Positions 26,113 through 35,452 of a DNA stretch of 64,000 nucleotides are shown piece after piece (position 1 is the first letter of the stretch; each line of letters opens with the position of its first letter). This DNA is from Parcubacteria bacterium C7867-004. GTDB taxonomy: Bacteria; Patescibacteria; Paceibacteria; UBA9973; UBA2103. Both the position numbers and the translations under genes were made by a program. The stretch is from positions 186,001 through 250,000 of the forward strand of contig LFCN01000006.1 in the NCBI GenBank assembly GCA_001189075.1, in the 5' to 3' direction. The notes beneath the pieces were generated by a model, which made no database searches, was not told where the DNA came from, and saw only the letters and a list, made by a program, of their open reading frames with translations.

Positions 26113-26163
26113 AGCATCTCACTCATAAAGAGAAGGTCCCAAGTGCAAATCTTGGCGTCAGCA
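26090..26163 (+). tRNA. tRNA-Met (CAT), elongator-like, with altered conserved bases
   Basis: Acceptor arms GCTGGCG/CGTCAGC, D stem GCTC/GAGC, anticodon loop CTCATAA and T stem CCAAG/CTTGG fold into a full cloverleaf. Two features are unusual. The anticodon stem TCTCA/AGAGA has an A-A clash at its last pair, where TGAGA would be perfect. The T loop reads TGCAAAT instead of TTCAAAT, changing the nearly invariant position 55. CCA is not encoded. The 5' part overlaps the end of the preceding CDS. It may be a decayed copy; tRNA-Ile2 with a modified CAT anticodon is less likely. Confidence 0.65.
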
Positions 26164-26169
26164 CAAGAG

Positions 26170-26198
26170 TTGTCTATGGCCCCGAAACGGGCTATATT
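26170..26198 (+). promoter_or_regulatory. Promoter of tRNA-Asp
   Basis: TTGTCT (26170-26175), a 17-base spacer and TATATT (26193-26198) lie before the tRNA. Its own second -10-like hexamer TACAAT is at 26239-26244. Confidence 0.5.
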
Positions 26199-26212
26199 CG
26201 AGAGGTTCGCAG

Positions 26213-26237
26213 GGCCACGAGTCGCGCGCTCGTGGCC
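26213..26237 (+). terminator. Hairpin between tRNA-Met and tRNA-Asp
   Basis: GGCCACGAG pairs with CTCGTGGCC around a 7-base loop. No T-run follows. It sits in the predicted leader of pre-tRNA-Asp and may separate the two tRNA transcripts or guide processing. Confidence 0.4.
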
Positions 26238-26246
26238 ATACAATCT

Positions 26247-26320
26247 GCGGTCGTAGCTCAACTGGTTAGAGCACCCGCCTGTCACGCGGGAGGTTGCGAG
26301 TTCAAGTCTCGTCGACCGCG
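26247..26320 (+). tRNA. tRNA-Asp (GTC)
   Basis: Acceptor GCGGTCG/CGACCGC, D stem GCTC/GAGC, anticodon stem CCCGC/GCGGG with loop CTGTCAC, T stem GCGAG/CTCGT with loop TTCAAGT and discriminator G. All conserved positions are normal. CCA is not encoded. The frame running through it, which yields a VAQLVRAP-type peptide, is a translation artefact of tRNA sequence. Confidence 0.92.
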
Positions 26321-26327
26321 CAAAGCA

Positions 26328-26351
26328 CAAGAGCCCCGAAAGGGGCTTTTG
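26328..26351 (+). terminator. Terminator after tRNA-Asp
   Basis: AGCCCC-GAAA-GGGGCT followed by TTTTG. It begins 8 bases after the tRNA. Confidence 0.8.
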
Positions 26352-26381
26352 TCATACTTGGTACCCCCTATACTGAGTGTA

Positions 26382-26588
26382 ATGAAAACCATGATGTGGA
26401 TTGGTATAGCAGTTGGGATCCTTGTTGTCGTCGGGTGGCTCTTCTATGCCTATGCGCTGATCAAGGATTCGCCGCTTTCCGGTGGTCCCGTATCGCCTAC
26501 GAATCCTCCGCGCGTGCCCGCGAAGATATCCCTCAAAGAATATTTCCATCTCAAAGAAGGGATCCTTAAAGGAGGGATAATCGAATAG
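26382..26588 (+). CDS. Small single-pass membrane protein
   Basis: The 68 residues contain an N-terminal membrane helix (WIGIAVGILVVVGWLFYAYAL) and a short Pro/Ser-rich then charged tail. No family is recognised. TATACT at 26369-26374 ends 7 bases before the ATG at 26382, which decides the start; the longer frame upstream runs through tRNA-Asp and is spurious. The next gene has the same promoter layout. Confidence 0.65.
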   Translation: MKTMMWIGIAVGILVVVGWLFYAYALIKDSPLSGGPVSPTNPPRVPAKISLKEYFHLKEGILKGGIIE

Positions 26589-26623
26589 CAATCGCTGTCC
26601 ACTGGTACCGTATACTGCACATG

Positions 26624-27460
26624 ATGAAAAAGTGGCTTATCCATTCTGGCGTCGTAGCACTCATCGCTTGCGGGATCGCGGCGTATCTTTATTTGCAACC
26701 TCAAGCGATGGATACGGAATTCCTGCAGCACGCTGAGGAGCTGATGGATGCGAAGATCGTCGCGGCGCCTCTGCGCAAGGAGGTGTATACGCGTACCGAA
26801 GGGAATGCGACCCTCACGATAACGTACCTGGACACAACTCGGGTCAGCGTGCACGGCTTTGCTACCTGGACTGGAACCGGAGTCGGCCAGGTCAATACCG
26901 GGGATTTTGATGCAACCACCACGATAGCCAATGGCAAGGTGCATATAACGAGCTCGGATGAGTTCGAAGGAGGCTATGGCGATTCGTGCGCTATCGATAT
27001 CTCTTTTTCTGAGGATAGAGCTTCTGTAGAAGTTAGCGATCAGGGGTGCATCTGGGGACTCAATGTGAGCTTCACCGGCACCTATCGGGCGTCCGGAAAA
27101 GGAGATATCAAAGAGATCCTATCGAGCCAGGGAGCGACCTTTCCTGTGGATACAGGCGTAACATATGAAAGTCTGGGGACGGTTCATCTGGGATCGGTAT
27201 CCTACGATGGAATCTATTACTCTTGGTCTGACCCGCATCCAGTGGGACAGGCAGTACACGGATCACAGAGACTGATAATCCTGAAGGGCGGCACCGAATA
27301 TCTTGGAAACTACTCGATTGATTCGAGGCCCGAAGGAATTACTGATCAGCGAATCGTATTTAATCTGCCGGCCTCAGAAGGCAATGAAATCATATTCACC
27401 GAAGCAGGTCCTCCTAAAACGGTCTTATTGGATGGTGAGAATCGAACCTTGCAGAAATAA
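26624..27460 (+). CDS. Exported or membrane-tethered hypothetical protein
   Basis: A 278-residue protein with an N-terminal hydrophobic segment (SGVVALIACGIAAYLYL) that is either an uncleaved anchor or a signal. The exported part has two beta-rich halves. The first holds a Cys pair (DSCAIDISF and DQGCIWGL) in a lipocalin- or lysozyme-inhibitor-like pattern that I cannot confirm. TATACT at 26611-26616 favours the ATG at 26624 (7 bases) over the one at 26621 (4 bases). It converges with the small minus-strand gene. Confidence 0.65.
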   Translation: MKKWLIHSGVVALIACGIAAYLYLQPQAMDTEFLQHAEELMDAKIVAAPLRKEVYTRTEGNATLTITYLDTTRVSVHGFATWTGTGVGQVNTGDFDATTTIANGKVHITSSDEFEGGYGDSCAIDISFSEDRASVEVSDQGCIWGLNVSFTGTYRASGKGDIKEILSSQGATFPVDTGVTYESLGTVHLGSVSYDGIYYSWSDPHPVGQAVHGSQRLIILKGGTEYLGNYSIDSRPEGITDQRIVFNLPASEGNEIIFTEAGPPKTVLLDGENRTLQK

Positions 27461-27466
27461 TTCTCG

Positions 27467-27682
27467 CTAGCTTCTTTTGGAACTCTGCCGGATTGCGTTG
27501 AGTGTAATCGAGAACCAGGTGAGGAAGCACCCAAGTCCTACTATGAAGAAGCTAGCGCTTGCCTGGAAATACCAGGGAATGAGCGCTTCGATTTGATTCT
27601 CGTTCCAGATACCGACGAGCATCATGCTCGCACAGCTTATGAGGCAGATGAAGAAGATCCGGAATAGGATGTGTTTCGGCAT
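27467..27682 (-). CDS. Small two-helix membrane protein
   Basis: The 71 residues from MPKHILFRIFF contain two hydrophobic segments (FRIFFICLISCASMMLVGIW and ASFFIVGLGCFLTWFSITL) joined by a short acidic loop, with a basic C terminus. I chose the internal ATG (27682) because the longer frame upstream runs antisense into the glycosidase gene and has a non-natural Trp/Arg/Cys-rich composition. No family is recognised. Confidence 0.5.
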   Translation of the reverse strand: MPKHILFRIFFICLISCASMMLVGIWNENQIEALIPWYFQASASFFIVGLGCFLTWFSITLNAIRQSSKRS

Positions 27683-27762
27683 ACTAGTGTGAACTACAGG
27701 AACCCGTCTCGGGTTACGTATGTAAAGGGATAATCCGGATATAGGGAGCATCAACTGTTTGG

Positions 27763-27768
27763 TATGAT
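27763..27768 (+). promoter_or_regulatory. Extended -10 promoter of the sugar operon
   Basis: TATGAT preceded by TGG forms an extended -10 and ends 6 bases before the ATG at 27775, again predicting a leaderless message. Confidence 0.55.
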
Positions 27769-27774
27769 GTCCCC

Positions 27775-28971
27775 ATGGATATCCGTGAAGCTGCGCAGAC
27801 GCTCCTGCGCGCCAACCGCAGGCGCACGCGCGACGGGCACCAATACACGGTACCGTCACCCTCCACCTATCCATATCAATGGCTCTGGGATTCCTGTTTC
27901 CACGCCATCATCCTCGCGAAATTCGATCCCGACGCCGCGAAGGCGGAGCTCTTCTCGCTCCTTTCCCGGCAGCTCAAGGACGGCCTCATTCCGCACATGA
28001 TCTTCTGGAAGCCGAAGCTCTCGCGCCCGTATAACGTGTGGTGGGACAAGGGAGGGGTAAGCTCGATCACGCAGCCGCCGATGCTCGCGTATGCTGCCTG
28101 GGAGATTTATGAGCAGACCAAAGACCGCGCGTTCCTTAAGGAGATCTTCCCGCAGATGCTCGCGTTTTATACGTACCTTGTCGAGAAGCGCGATCCGCAT
28201 GATCACCATCTGATAAGCATTGTGAATCCGGACGAGTCCGGGGAGGACAATTCGCCGCGCTTCGATACGGCGCTCCGCGTCAAATCAAACATCTCGTTCC
28301 TCTCGCACATGCTGAAGCGTCATCAGCTCGTGACAGCGAACCGTACCTGTTCGTTTGATCCCCTCGTCTGCATGCATGAGCGCTTCTGGGTGAAGGACGT
28401 GCCGTTCAACGCGATGATGGTGAAGAACCTAGAGATTCTCGCCAAGATCGCGCGTGTGCTTGGCGACGCGGAAGCGGAACAGTTTGCGACCCTCAATCAC
28501 GACCTCATAAAGTTCACGATGCGCGAGTACCTCATGGCGGAAGGAGTGTTCTGGTCCGCTATCGGGCTCGAGCACGGCCATCTAAAGGTTTCAACCTGGG
28601 CGCATTTCATACCGCTCTTCGCAGGACTCTATACTCCAGAGGAAGCGAAGGCGGTTGTAGATGAGCATTTCCATAACACCGAGACGTTCCGCTCGTCGTA
28701 CGGGATCCGCACGGTCTCGAAGCAGGAAGCTTCATATCGCCGTGACGGTTTCTGGCGCGGCCCGATCTGGTTCGCCCCGCACTGGTTCATATATAAGGGC
28801 CTCAAGGACTACGGATTCGAAGCGGAAGCCACGTGGCTCAGCAAAGCGACGATCGAATTGGTAGAGCGGCATGGATTCAGGGAGTATTTCGACCCGGAAA
28901 CTGGGAAGGCGTATGGCGCTCACAACTTCACCTGGGGCACCCTCGTGCTTGATATGATGGAAGACGTATGA
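27775..28971 (+). CDS. GH63-like glycosidase (mannosylglycerate hydrolase/glucosidase type)
   Basis: The 398 residues form an (alpha/alpha)6-barrel protein with the sequence marks of GH63 and related trehalase-like enzymes: YPYQWLWDSCFHAI near the N terminus, VNPDESGEDNSPRFD in the middle and GFWRGPIWFAPHWFIYKGL near the end. The last two contain the acid and base residue region. No signal peptide is present, so it acts in the cytoplasm on an imported or endogenous alpha-glycoside such as glucosyl- or mannosylglycerate. It overlaps the isomerase gene by 4 bases. With the isomerase and kinase it can feed released glucose or mannose to fructose-6-phosphate. The substrate is inferred. Confidence 0.8.
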   Translation: MDIREAAQTLLRANRRRTRDGHQYTVPSPSTYPYQWLWDSCFHAIILAKFDPDAAKAELFSLLSRQLKDGLIPHMIFWKPKLSRPYNVWWDKGGVSSITQPPMLAYAAWEIYEQTKDRAFLKEIFPQMLAFYTYLVEKRDPHDHHLISIVNPDESGEDNSPRFDTALRVKSNISFLSHMLKRHQLVTANRTCSFDPLVCMHERFWVKDVPFNAMMVKNLEILAKIARVLGDAEAEQFATLNHDLIKFTMREYLMAEGVFWSAIGLEHGHLKVSTWAHFIPLFAGLYTPEEAKAVVDEHFHNTETFRSSYGIRTVSKQEASYRRDGFWRGPIWFAPHWFIYKGLKDYGFEAEATWLSKATIELVERHGFREYFDPETGKAYGAHNFTWGTLVLDMMEDV

Positions 28972-29891
28972 TCGATTCCCTCGACGACCAGCTCGGCTAT
29001 GTCCCCGAAGTAGTAGGCACGGTCTCACGCCCGAAGGTCCTGGTGTGTGGAGGCATGGGAGGCTCGTTCCTGCCTGCGCTCGCACTCCGCTTTCTGGGTG
29101 CCACTCCCTATGTCATCGCGCATCGTGACTATGGGCTTCCGTCCCCGGTTCTCGAAGGTGCCACCTATGTAGCAATATCCTATTCGGGTGAGACCGAAGA
29201 GACGGTTTCCTTCGCTAAAGAAGCAATCGCGAACGGACTGCCGCTCTCGGTTATTGCAGGAGGGGGAACGCTGCTCGCGTTAGCTTCGGAGCATAACCTT
29301 CCGCATGTGGTTATCCCGCAGGGTCCGGTCCCGCGCGAAGCGCTCATCGTCATGGTGCGGGCACTCCTCGCACTCATCGGGGAAGAGCACCTGCTTCCTG
29401 ACTCAGCCTCTTTCGATCAGGGAGGAGCCGAGCATGAAGGAGAAGTGCTCGCGGGTCTGCTTTCAGAACGTCTACCGATCTTCTATTCTTCAGGACGCAA
29501 CGAAGCGTTGTCCTATTTCGCGAAGATATTCTCGAACGAGACCGCCAAGATCCCGGCATTCGCGAACGTATTGCCTGAGTTCAATCATAACGAACTACAG
29601 GGTTTCGGTGGTATCGACAGCTCACGCGCGCTGCGTGATCCGCTTTACGGAGTCTTTCTCGCGGATGCTACCGATCACGAACGCGTTCAGAAGCGGATGG
29701 CACTGACCCAGAGGGTTCTTTCAGGTGCGGGCGTGCCGAGCGTCAAGATCGACCTCCCGAGCGCCTCCCGTGTAGAAACTTTGCTCTACGGCTTCTGGCT
29801 CATCCGCACCACAGCGCATGCGCTCGCGAAACAGTACGGCGTCGATCCCGACGAGACGAAGTTAATCGATTCCTTTAAGACGATGCTATGA
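28968..29891 (+). CDS. Bifunctional phosphoglucose/phosphomannose isomerase
   Basis: The 307 residues comprise two SIS domains. The first has CGGMGGSFLPALALRFL and AISYSGETEETVSFAKEA, the phosphosugar-binding Ser/Thr loop of the archaeal-type bPGI/PMI family. The catalytic Glu and His lie in the LPEFNHNELQGF stretch. It interconverts glucose-6-P or mannose-6-P and fructose-6-P. Starts and stops overlap the glycosidase and kinase genes by 4 bases on each side (ATGA), showing tight translational coupling. Confidence 0.9.
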   Translation: MIDSLDDQLGYVPEVVGTVSRPKVLVCGGMGGSFLPALALRFLGATPYVIAHRDYGLPSPVLEGATYVAISYSGETEETVSFAKEAIANGLPLSVIAGGGTLLALASEHNLPHVVIPQGPVPREALIVMVRALLALIGEEHLLPDSASFDQGGAEHEGEVLAGLLSERLPIFYSSGRNEALSYFAKIFSNETAKIPAFANVLPEFNHNELQGFGGIDSSRALRDPLYGVFLADATDHERVQKRMALTQRVLSGAGVPSVKIDLPSASRVETLLYGFWLIRTTAHALAKQYGVDPDETKLIDSFKTML

Positions 29892-30673
29892 GCCGATTAG
29901 TGTTCGACATCGGAGGGACGCATACCCGCATAGCGATCGCTGAGAACGGGGTACTCACGCAGTTGGAGAAAGTGCCGACGCCGCAAGACCCGAAGGAGGC
30001 GGTAGAACTGATGCGGGCGTACGCGCTTGCTCAGGGTGTGCATCTTACGGATATCGTGGGAGGAATCGCCGGAGTCGTTGCTGACGGCGTTATTGTCCGC
30101 TGCTCCCCCTATCTGCCTCAGTGGCAGGGATTCGATATGCGCGGAGAGCTCTCCAAGGCGCTCACGGTGCCCGTTCAGGTGTATAACGACGCGGAGCTTG
30201 CCGCCTTGGGTGAGACGCTTGCGGGAGCGGGCAAGGGGCACGGCATTGTCGGGTACCTCACTATCGGTACCGGTGTCGGTGGCGCGCTCATAGTGAACGG
30301 AGGACCGGTTCCGCATGTCGAGGGACACGAGCCGGGCAAGCAGGTGCTTGACTATGAGAGCGGTGCGACGCTTGAGAGCCTCGTCGGCGGCACAGCGCTG
30401 GCGGCCGAATTCGGCATGCCGGCTTCCGAGCTTCCTCGTGCGGTATATGAGGAGCGGACGTCCGTTCTTGCTACGGGCATATACAACACGATCCGCATCT
30501 GGTCTCCGGACATTTTCATACTCAATGGCCCGCTCATGAATGATGAGAACGGGTTCGTGCTTGAGGAAGTCTCAAGGGAACTTGCGAAGATTGCCGGCGA
30601 TGTCCCTATGCCACCGTTAGCGCATGCTGCGCTCGGTGATCTGAGCGGTCTTACGGGGGCGATGCTACGCTAA
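29888..30673 (+). CDS. ROK-family sugar kinase
   Basis: The 261 residues start with the ATP phosphate loop FDIGGTHTRIAIAENG and contain catalytic Asp in VQVYNDAELAALGE and the second phosphate motif LTIGTGVGGALIVNG. The expected zinc-binding CxCGxxGC motif of ROK repressors is absent; instead there is GHEPGKQVLDYESGATLE, so it is a kinase without that zinc site. There is no HTH. It probably phosphorylates glucose or mannose released by the glycosidase at the head of the operon. Confidence 0.88.
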   Translation: MSRLVFDIGGTHTRIAIAENGVLTQLEKVPTPQDPKEAVELMRAYALAQGVHLTDIVGGIAGVVADGVIVRCSPYLPQWQGFDMRGELSKALTVPVQVYNDAELAALGETLAGAGKGHGIVGYLTIGTGVGGALIVNGGPVPHVEGHEPGKQVLDYESGATLESLVGGTALAAEFGMPASELPRAVYEERTSVLATGIYNTIRIWSPDIFILNGPLMNDENGFVLEEVSRELAKIAGDVPMPPLAHAALGDLSGLTGAMLR

Positions 30674-30677
30674 GAGT

Positions 30678-31295
30678 ATGTCTATCGAGGTCCAGTCGAA
30701 TTGGCCGAAGAAGCCGGAAGGCCGGAAAGAGCTCACCGATGAAGCGCGGGAGATGATGTATGCAGAGGGCGGACTAACGACCATCGAGGAAGGAGAGAAG
30801 GTCCAGGTTGATTTCGATTTCGAACGGTTCAAGGGGTATTCGTTCGAGCTGATAGGAAAGTTACAGCGTCTCGCCGCTGCATGTTCCTATTTCCTCGAGC
30901 GACCGGTTACAACCGATAGGTTCGAGGATCATCTCGAGCGCAGGGACTGGAGGAACAAGTACATAGAAGAATACGGGGACGAGTCGAGATTGCTGCTTGA
31001 GCGGAACCGTCTGCGCTTCAATATCATCCAGGGAGCCTATGGATTCGCAAAGCAGGCGCTCGTGGCCCTCGCTGCTGATCCGAATGATCCCCAAGCTCTC
31101 GCTGATGTGCGTTCGACAGTCGATCGCATGACCGCTCCCATCGATGCCTACGGGGATCCCGTTGCATTCAAGAATGCCTATTTCCTCATGCCGATGAATG
31201 AAAAGATCGCTCTGGTCCTTGAGCTCAGTGATGCGGCGCGCGACTACCTACAATTGGTGACGAAGCAAAAGGCTGAGGAGCGGATCGCGGCGTAA
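30678..31295 (+). CDS. Hypothetical soluble helical protein
   Basis: A 205-residue acidic, mostly helical protein with no signal or membrane segment. It contains ERFKGYSFELIGKLQRLAAACSYFLERP and a second helical half. No family is recognised. It starts 4 bases after the kinase stop, and TACGCT at 30666-30671 ends 6 bases before the ATG, so it may be transcribed both with the operon and separately. Its 3' end overlaps the convergent exonuclease-like gene by 71 bases, unusually long for convergent genes. Confidence 0.65.
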   Translation: MSIEVQSNWPKKPEGRKELTDEAREMMYAEGGLTTIEEGEKVQVDFDFERFKGYSFELIGKLQRLAAACSYFLERPVTTDRFEDHLERRDWRNKYIEEYGDESRLLLERNRLRFNIIQGAYGFAKQALVALAADPNDPQALADVRSTVDRMTAPIDAYGDPVAFKNAYFLMPMNEKIALVLELSDAARDYLQLVTKQKAEERIAA

Positions 31296-32019
31296 GCTCG
31301 GCCTCCACGATAAGAGGGAGATGATCGGAAAAGCGCGACCCGCTCGGTGCGGCAACGTCTGTCACATCGAAATGATCGCTCAAGAAGAGTACCTGAAGCC
31401 CGTGGCGCGGTCCCCACGACGGATAGCCGGGCTTGCAGACGTGGGTCAGTCCTATCGAATCGAGCGGACCGAAGACCGCATGATCGCGCTCGTTGAAATC
31501 GCCGCCGAGTATTACAGGCCCGGGAGTGCGCACGATGATCTCTGCAAGCTCCTTAAGCTGCGCGAGCCTGACTTTCGCGCCGAGCGCGAGATGCGCGACG
31601 AACACGGTGATCTTCGCTCCATCGTATTCGATAATCGTCTCTCCGAGTACGCGTGGATTCGAAGAGCTCCGAAGCGGATGTATCTTCGTATCGCTCATAG
31701 GGTAGCGGCTCGCAATAGCGTTCCCTTCGTTTATGGAAGTACCCATCGAGCGCGTGGGGAAGAAATGGGTATAGGAAAGGCCGGCATGCTCGGACACCGT
31801 GGTTATCTGGGAGGCATAGCGCGAGCGGCGCGAGCCGGCCTCTACTTCCGTGAGGAGGGCGATATCGACGCTCTCGCTCTTCAGGAATTGGCCCGCATCC
31901 TCTATGGGAAGTCCGGGGTGCGGTAACAGATACCGCCAGCCCCGCGTGAGGTACTGCCCATATCCCTTTGTTACGCCTATTCCGGACTGCAGATTCATGA
32001 CGGCGATATGGAGAGGCAT
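31225..32019 (-). CDS. Endonuclease/exonuclease/phosphatase family protein
   Basis: The 264 residues show the DNase I-like fold signature: Asn in IAVMNLQSG, Glu in LLTEVEAGS, His in VFVAHLALG, the GGDFNE motif and the terminal FSDHLPL with the catalytic His. Members cleave phosphodiesters in DNA, RNA, lipids or inositol phosphates; the substrate is unknown. On the minus strand TAGGAT ends 6 bases before the ATG, so the mRNA is probably leaderless. The C-terminal 25 residues (Pro/Ser/Ala-rich) are coded in the overlap with the convergent gene. Confidence 0.85.
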   Translation of the reverse strand: MPLHIAVMNLQSGIGVTKGYGQYLTRGWRYLLPHPGLPIEDAGQFLKSESVDIALLTEVEAGSRRSRYASQITTVSEHAGLSYTHFFPTRSMGTSINEGNAIASRYPMSDTKIHPLRSSSNPRVLGETIIEYDGAKITVFVAHLALGAKVRLAQLKELAEIIVRTPGPVILGGDFNERDHAVFGPLDSIGLTHVCKPGYPSWGPRHGLQVLFLSDHFDVTDVAAPSGSRFSDHLPLIVEAELTPRSAPQPFASSPIVGSRAPHH

Positions 32020-32107
32020 GTTCCAATCCTACGCCCCTGAACAAGAAGATTTGAGGAAGACGGGGATTCGGGCTCTATCTGGGCCAGATAGGTGCTATCG
32101 TTCGGGT

Positions 32108-32497
32108 ATGACCAAAGGACAGCACCTGCCGACCTGGCACGAGAAGCATAAGGATACGCGGAGCGTAGGCGACCGGCTTGCGGATATGATATCGGCCGCA
32201 TTCGGTTCTTGGACGTTCATGTTCGTGCACATGCTCTGGTTCTTCGTCTGGATCGTCTTCAAAGTAGAGCCGTACCCGTTCGGCTTGCTGACGATGATCG
32301 TATCCCTCGAGGCGATCTTCCTCTCGATGTTCATCATGATCAGCCAGAACCGGCAGGCGGACCGTGATAGGCATCAGGCGCTTGATGATTATCGAACGAA
32401 TGTGGAGGCAAAAGTTGAGATTGAGAAGCTGCAGCAAGACCTATCGAGAATTGAGAACGAAAAGCTCGATAAGATACTGGCGCTAGTCGATAAATAA
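32108..32497 (+). CDS. DUF1003 family membrane protein
   Basis: The 129 residues match the DUF1003 pattern: DRLADMISAAFGSWTFMFVHMLWFFVWI, then PYPFGLLTMIVSLEAIFLSMFIMISQNRQ, then a soluble coiled coil (VEIEKLQQDLSRIENEKLDKI). There are two membrane helices. The family function is unknown. TATCGT at 32096-32101 ends 6 bases before the ATG. It converges with glmS, with 3 bases between the stop codons. Confidence 0.88.
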   Translation: MTKGQHLPTWHEKHKDTRSVGDRLADMISAAFGSWTFMFVHMLWFFVWIVFKVEPYPFGLLTMIVSLEAIFLSMFIMISQNRQADRDRHQALDDYRTNVEAKVEIEKLQQDLSRIENEKLDKILALVDK

Positions 32498-32500
32498 GAG

Positions 32501-34327
<1,827 letters not shown>

Positions 34328-34445
34328 AGGTATAAGGTATTGCGGTTAGTGTTCGGGAAGTATAACTCCTTTGGAGAGGGAAGGGGTGCGGACTGAAAAT
34401 TGAAAGAATGGGGGAAATCGGCTAGGATGGGTCGGTGCGATAGAA

Positions 34446-34517
34446 GCCGATGTAGCTCAGGGGTAGAGCAACTCCATGGTAAGGAGTAGGTCGGCAGTTC
34501 AATTCTGCCCATCGGCT
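34446..34517 (+). tRNA. tRNA-Thr (GGT)
   Basis: Acceptor GCCGATG/CATCGGC, D stem GCTC/GAGC, anticodon stem ACTCC/GGAGT with loop ATGGTAA, T stem GGCAG/CTGCC with loop TTCAATT and discriminator T. CCA is not encoded. The next gene starts 5 bases after its end, so tRNA and mRNA must be cut apart from one transcript. TAGGAT near 34424 could be the -10. Confidence 0.92.
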
Positions 34518-34521
34518 CAAC

Positions 34522-35157
34522 ATGACTGAACAACCGCAAGGAGAGTACAAGCGCGCGACTCGCGGGCGCATGATCGTGCTCACGTTCACGATCCTCTATA
34601 TCGCCGCCGCCGCGGTGTACTTCTATACGACCGGCGTGAAGGAGTTCACGCTGTACCTCGCGGTCCTGCTCGGGCTCGTCGCGTTTGTCGCATGGACCCT
34701 GCCGCGCACGAAGCTCCCTACCTGGGCACTCTGGTGCCTTTCCATCCTCGGACTCCTGCATGCGCTTGGTGGCGGCGTAATAGTTAATGGAGACGTGCTC
34801 TATAACCTGGTGCTCATTCCGATTATCGACAACGGCGTAAACGGCGTTACGATCTGGCGCTTCGATCAGCTCGTGCATCCGTTTGGCACCGCGATCGGAG
34901 CTATCATCATCTATTTCTTCATCGCGCGAGCCTCGAAACTCCCGCGTGTATGGATGGTGGTCCTCGCGGCTCTTGCGGCGATGGGGCTCGGCGCACTTAA
35001 CGAGGTGATCGAATTCATCACAAAGCTCACCATCCCGAATACGGAAGTAGGAGGGTACAGCAATACAGCAATCGACCTCTGCGCAAATCTCATAGGCTCG
35101 CTCGTTGGCGCAGCATTCGCGGCGCTTCGTTGGGGCAAGCGTCCTCCGGAAGCTTGA
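34522..35157 (+). CDS. Multi-pass membrane protein (DUF2238-like)
   Basis: The 211 residues form about six hydrophobic segments. FDQLVHPFGTAIGA followed by MGLGALNEVIEFIT and a GGYSNTAIDLCANLIGSLVG stretch resembles the DUF2238/YjdF-type membrane family, in which similar charged and His residues are conserved; function unknown. The ATG lies 5 bases after tRNA-Thr(GGT), with no separate promoter visible, so it is probably expressed from the tRNA promoter and freed by tRNA 3' processing. Confidence 0.72.
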   Translation: MTEQPQGEYKRATRGRMIVLTFTILYIAAAAVYFYTTGVKEFTLYLAVLLGLVAFVAWTLPRTKLPTWALWCLSILGLLHALGGGVIVNGDVLYNLVLIPIIDNGVNGVTIWRFDQLVHPFGTAIGAIIIYFFIARASKLPRVWMVVLAALAAMGLGALNEVIEFITKLTIPNTEVGGYSNTAIDLCANLIGSLVGAAFAALRWGKRPPEA

Positions 35158-35199
35158 TAGGGAGCGGATTTACCGTTATTGTAGCGAAGTCGTCGAAAC

Positions 35200-35275
35200 G
35201 CCGAAGTAGCTCAGTTGGTAGAGCGTGTCACTCGTAACGACAAGGTCGCCGGTTCAATCCCGGCCTTCGGCTCCA
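35200..35275 (+). tRNA. tRNA-Thr (CGT), CCA encoded
   Basis: Acceptor GCCGAAG/CTTCGGC, D stem GCTC/GAGC, anticodon loop CTCGTAA in stem TGTCA/CGACA (last pair A-C) and T stem GCCGG/CCGGC with loop TTCAATC. Unlike the other tRNAs here it carries an encoded CCA at 35273-35275. A terminator follows after four bases. Confidence 0.9.
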
Positions 35276-35279
35276 CATA

Positions 35280-35317
35280 AACGAAAGCCGGGAGACAAAT
35301 GTCTCCCGGCTTTCGTT
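35280..35317 (+). terminator. Bidirectional terminator after tRNA-Thr (CGT)
   Basis: Perfect 17-base arms (AACGAAAGCCGGGAGAC and complement) flank an AAAT loop. Confidence 0.85.
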
Positions 35318-35392
35318 ATGCGCCAGGACATTCAAAGCAGTGCTCCGAACGTCCCGTCGCGAAGAACATCCTCTATAGGTATAGCAGTTACT

Positions 35393-35440
35393 GATATGAA
35401 AAAGATAAAGAAAAGCCGCCTGACCGGGTTGGTCAGGCGG
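35393..35440 (-). terminator. Terminator of the minus-strand HTH-like gene
   Basis: On the minus strand CCGCCTGACC-AACCC-GGTCAGGCGG is followed by CTTTTCTTTATCTTTTT. It starts 13 bases after the stop codon of the gene. Confidence 0.85.
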
Positions 35441-35452
35441 ACGGGCTCAAGA

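Noticed and set aside
26232..26381. N-terminal extension of the 26.4 kb gene giving a VAQLVRAPACHAGG peptide
   Set aside because: This is the well-known artefact of translating a tRNA gene (tRNA-Asp here). The real start is the ATG at 26382 after a TATACT box.
31321..31926. Plus-strand frame of 201 residues opposite the exonuclease-like gene at 31.2-32.0 kb
   Set aside because: The minus strand has all DNase I-like motifs and a fitting -10 box; the plus frame is a shadow.
34328..34445. glmS ribozyme upstream of glmS
   Set aside because: The gap before the gene is only 118 bases, is shared with the tRNA-Thr promoter and shows no ribozyme core that I recognise.
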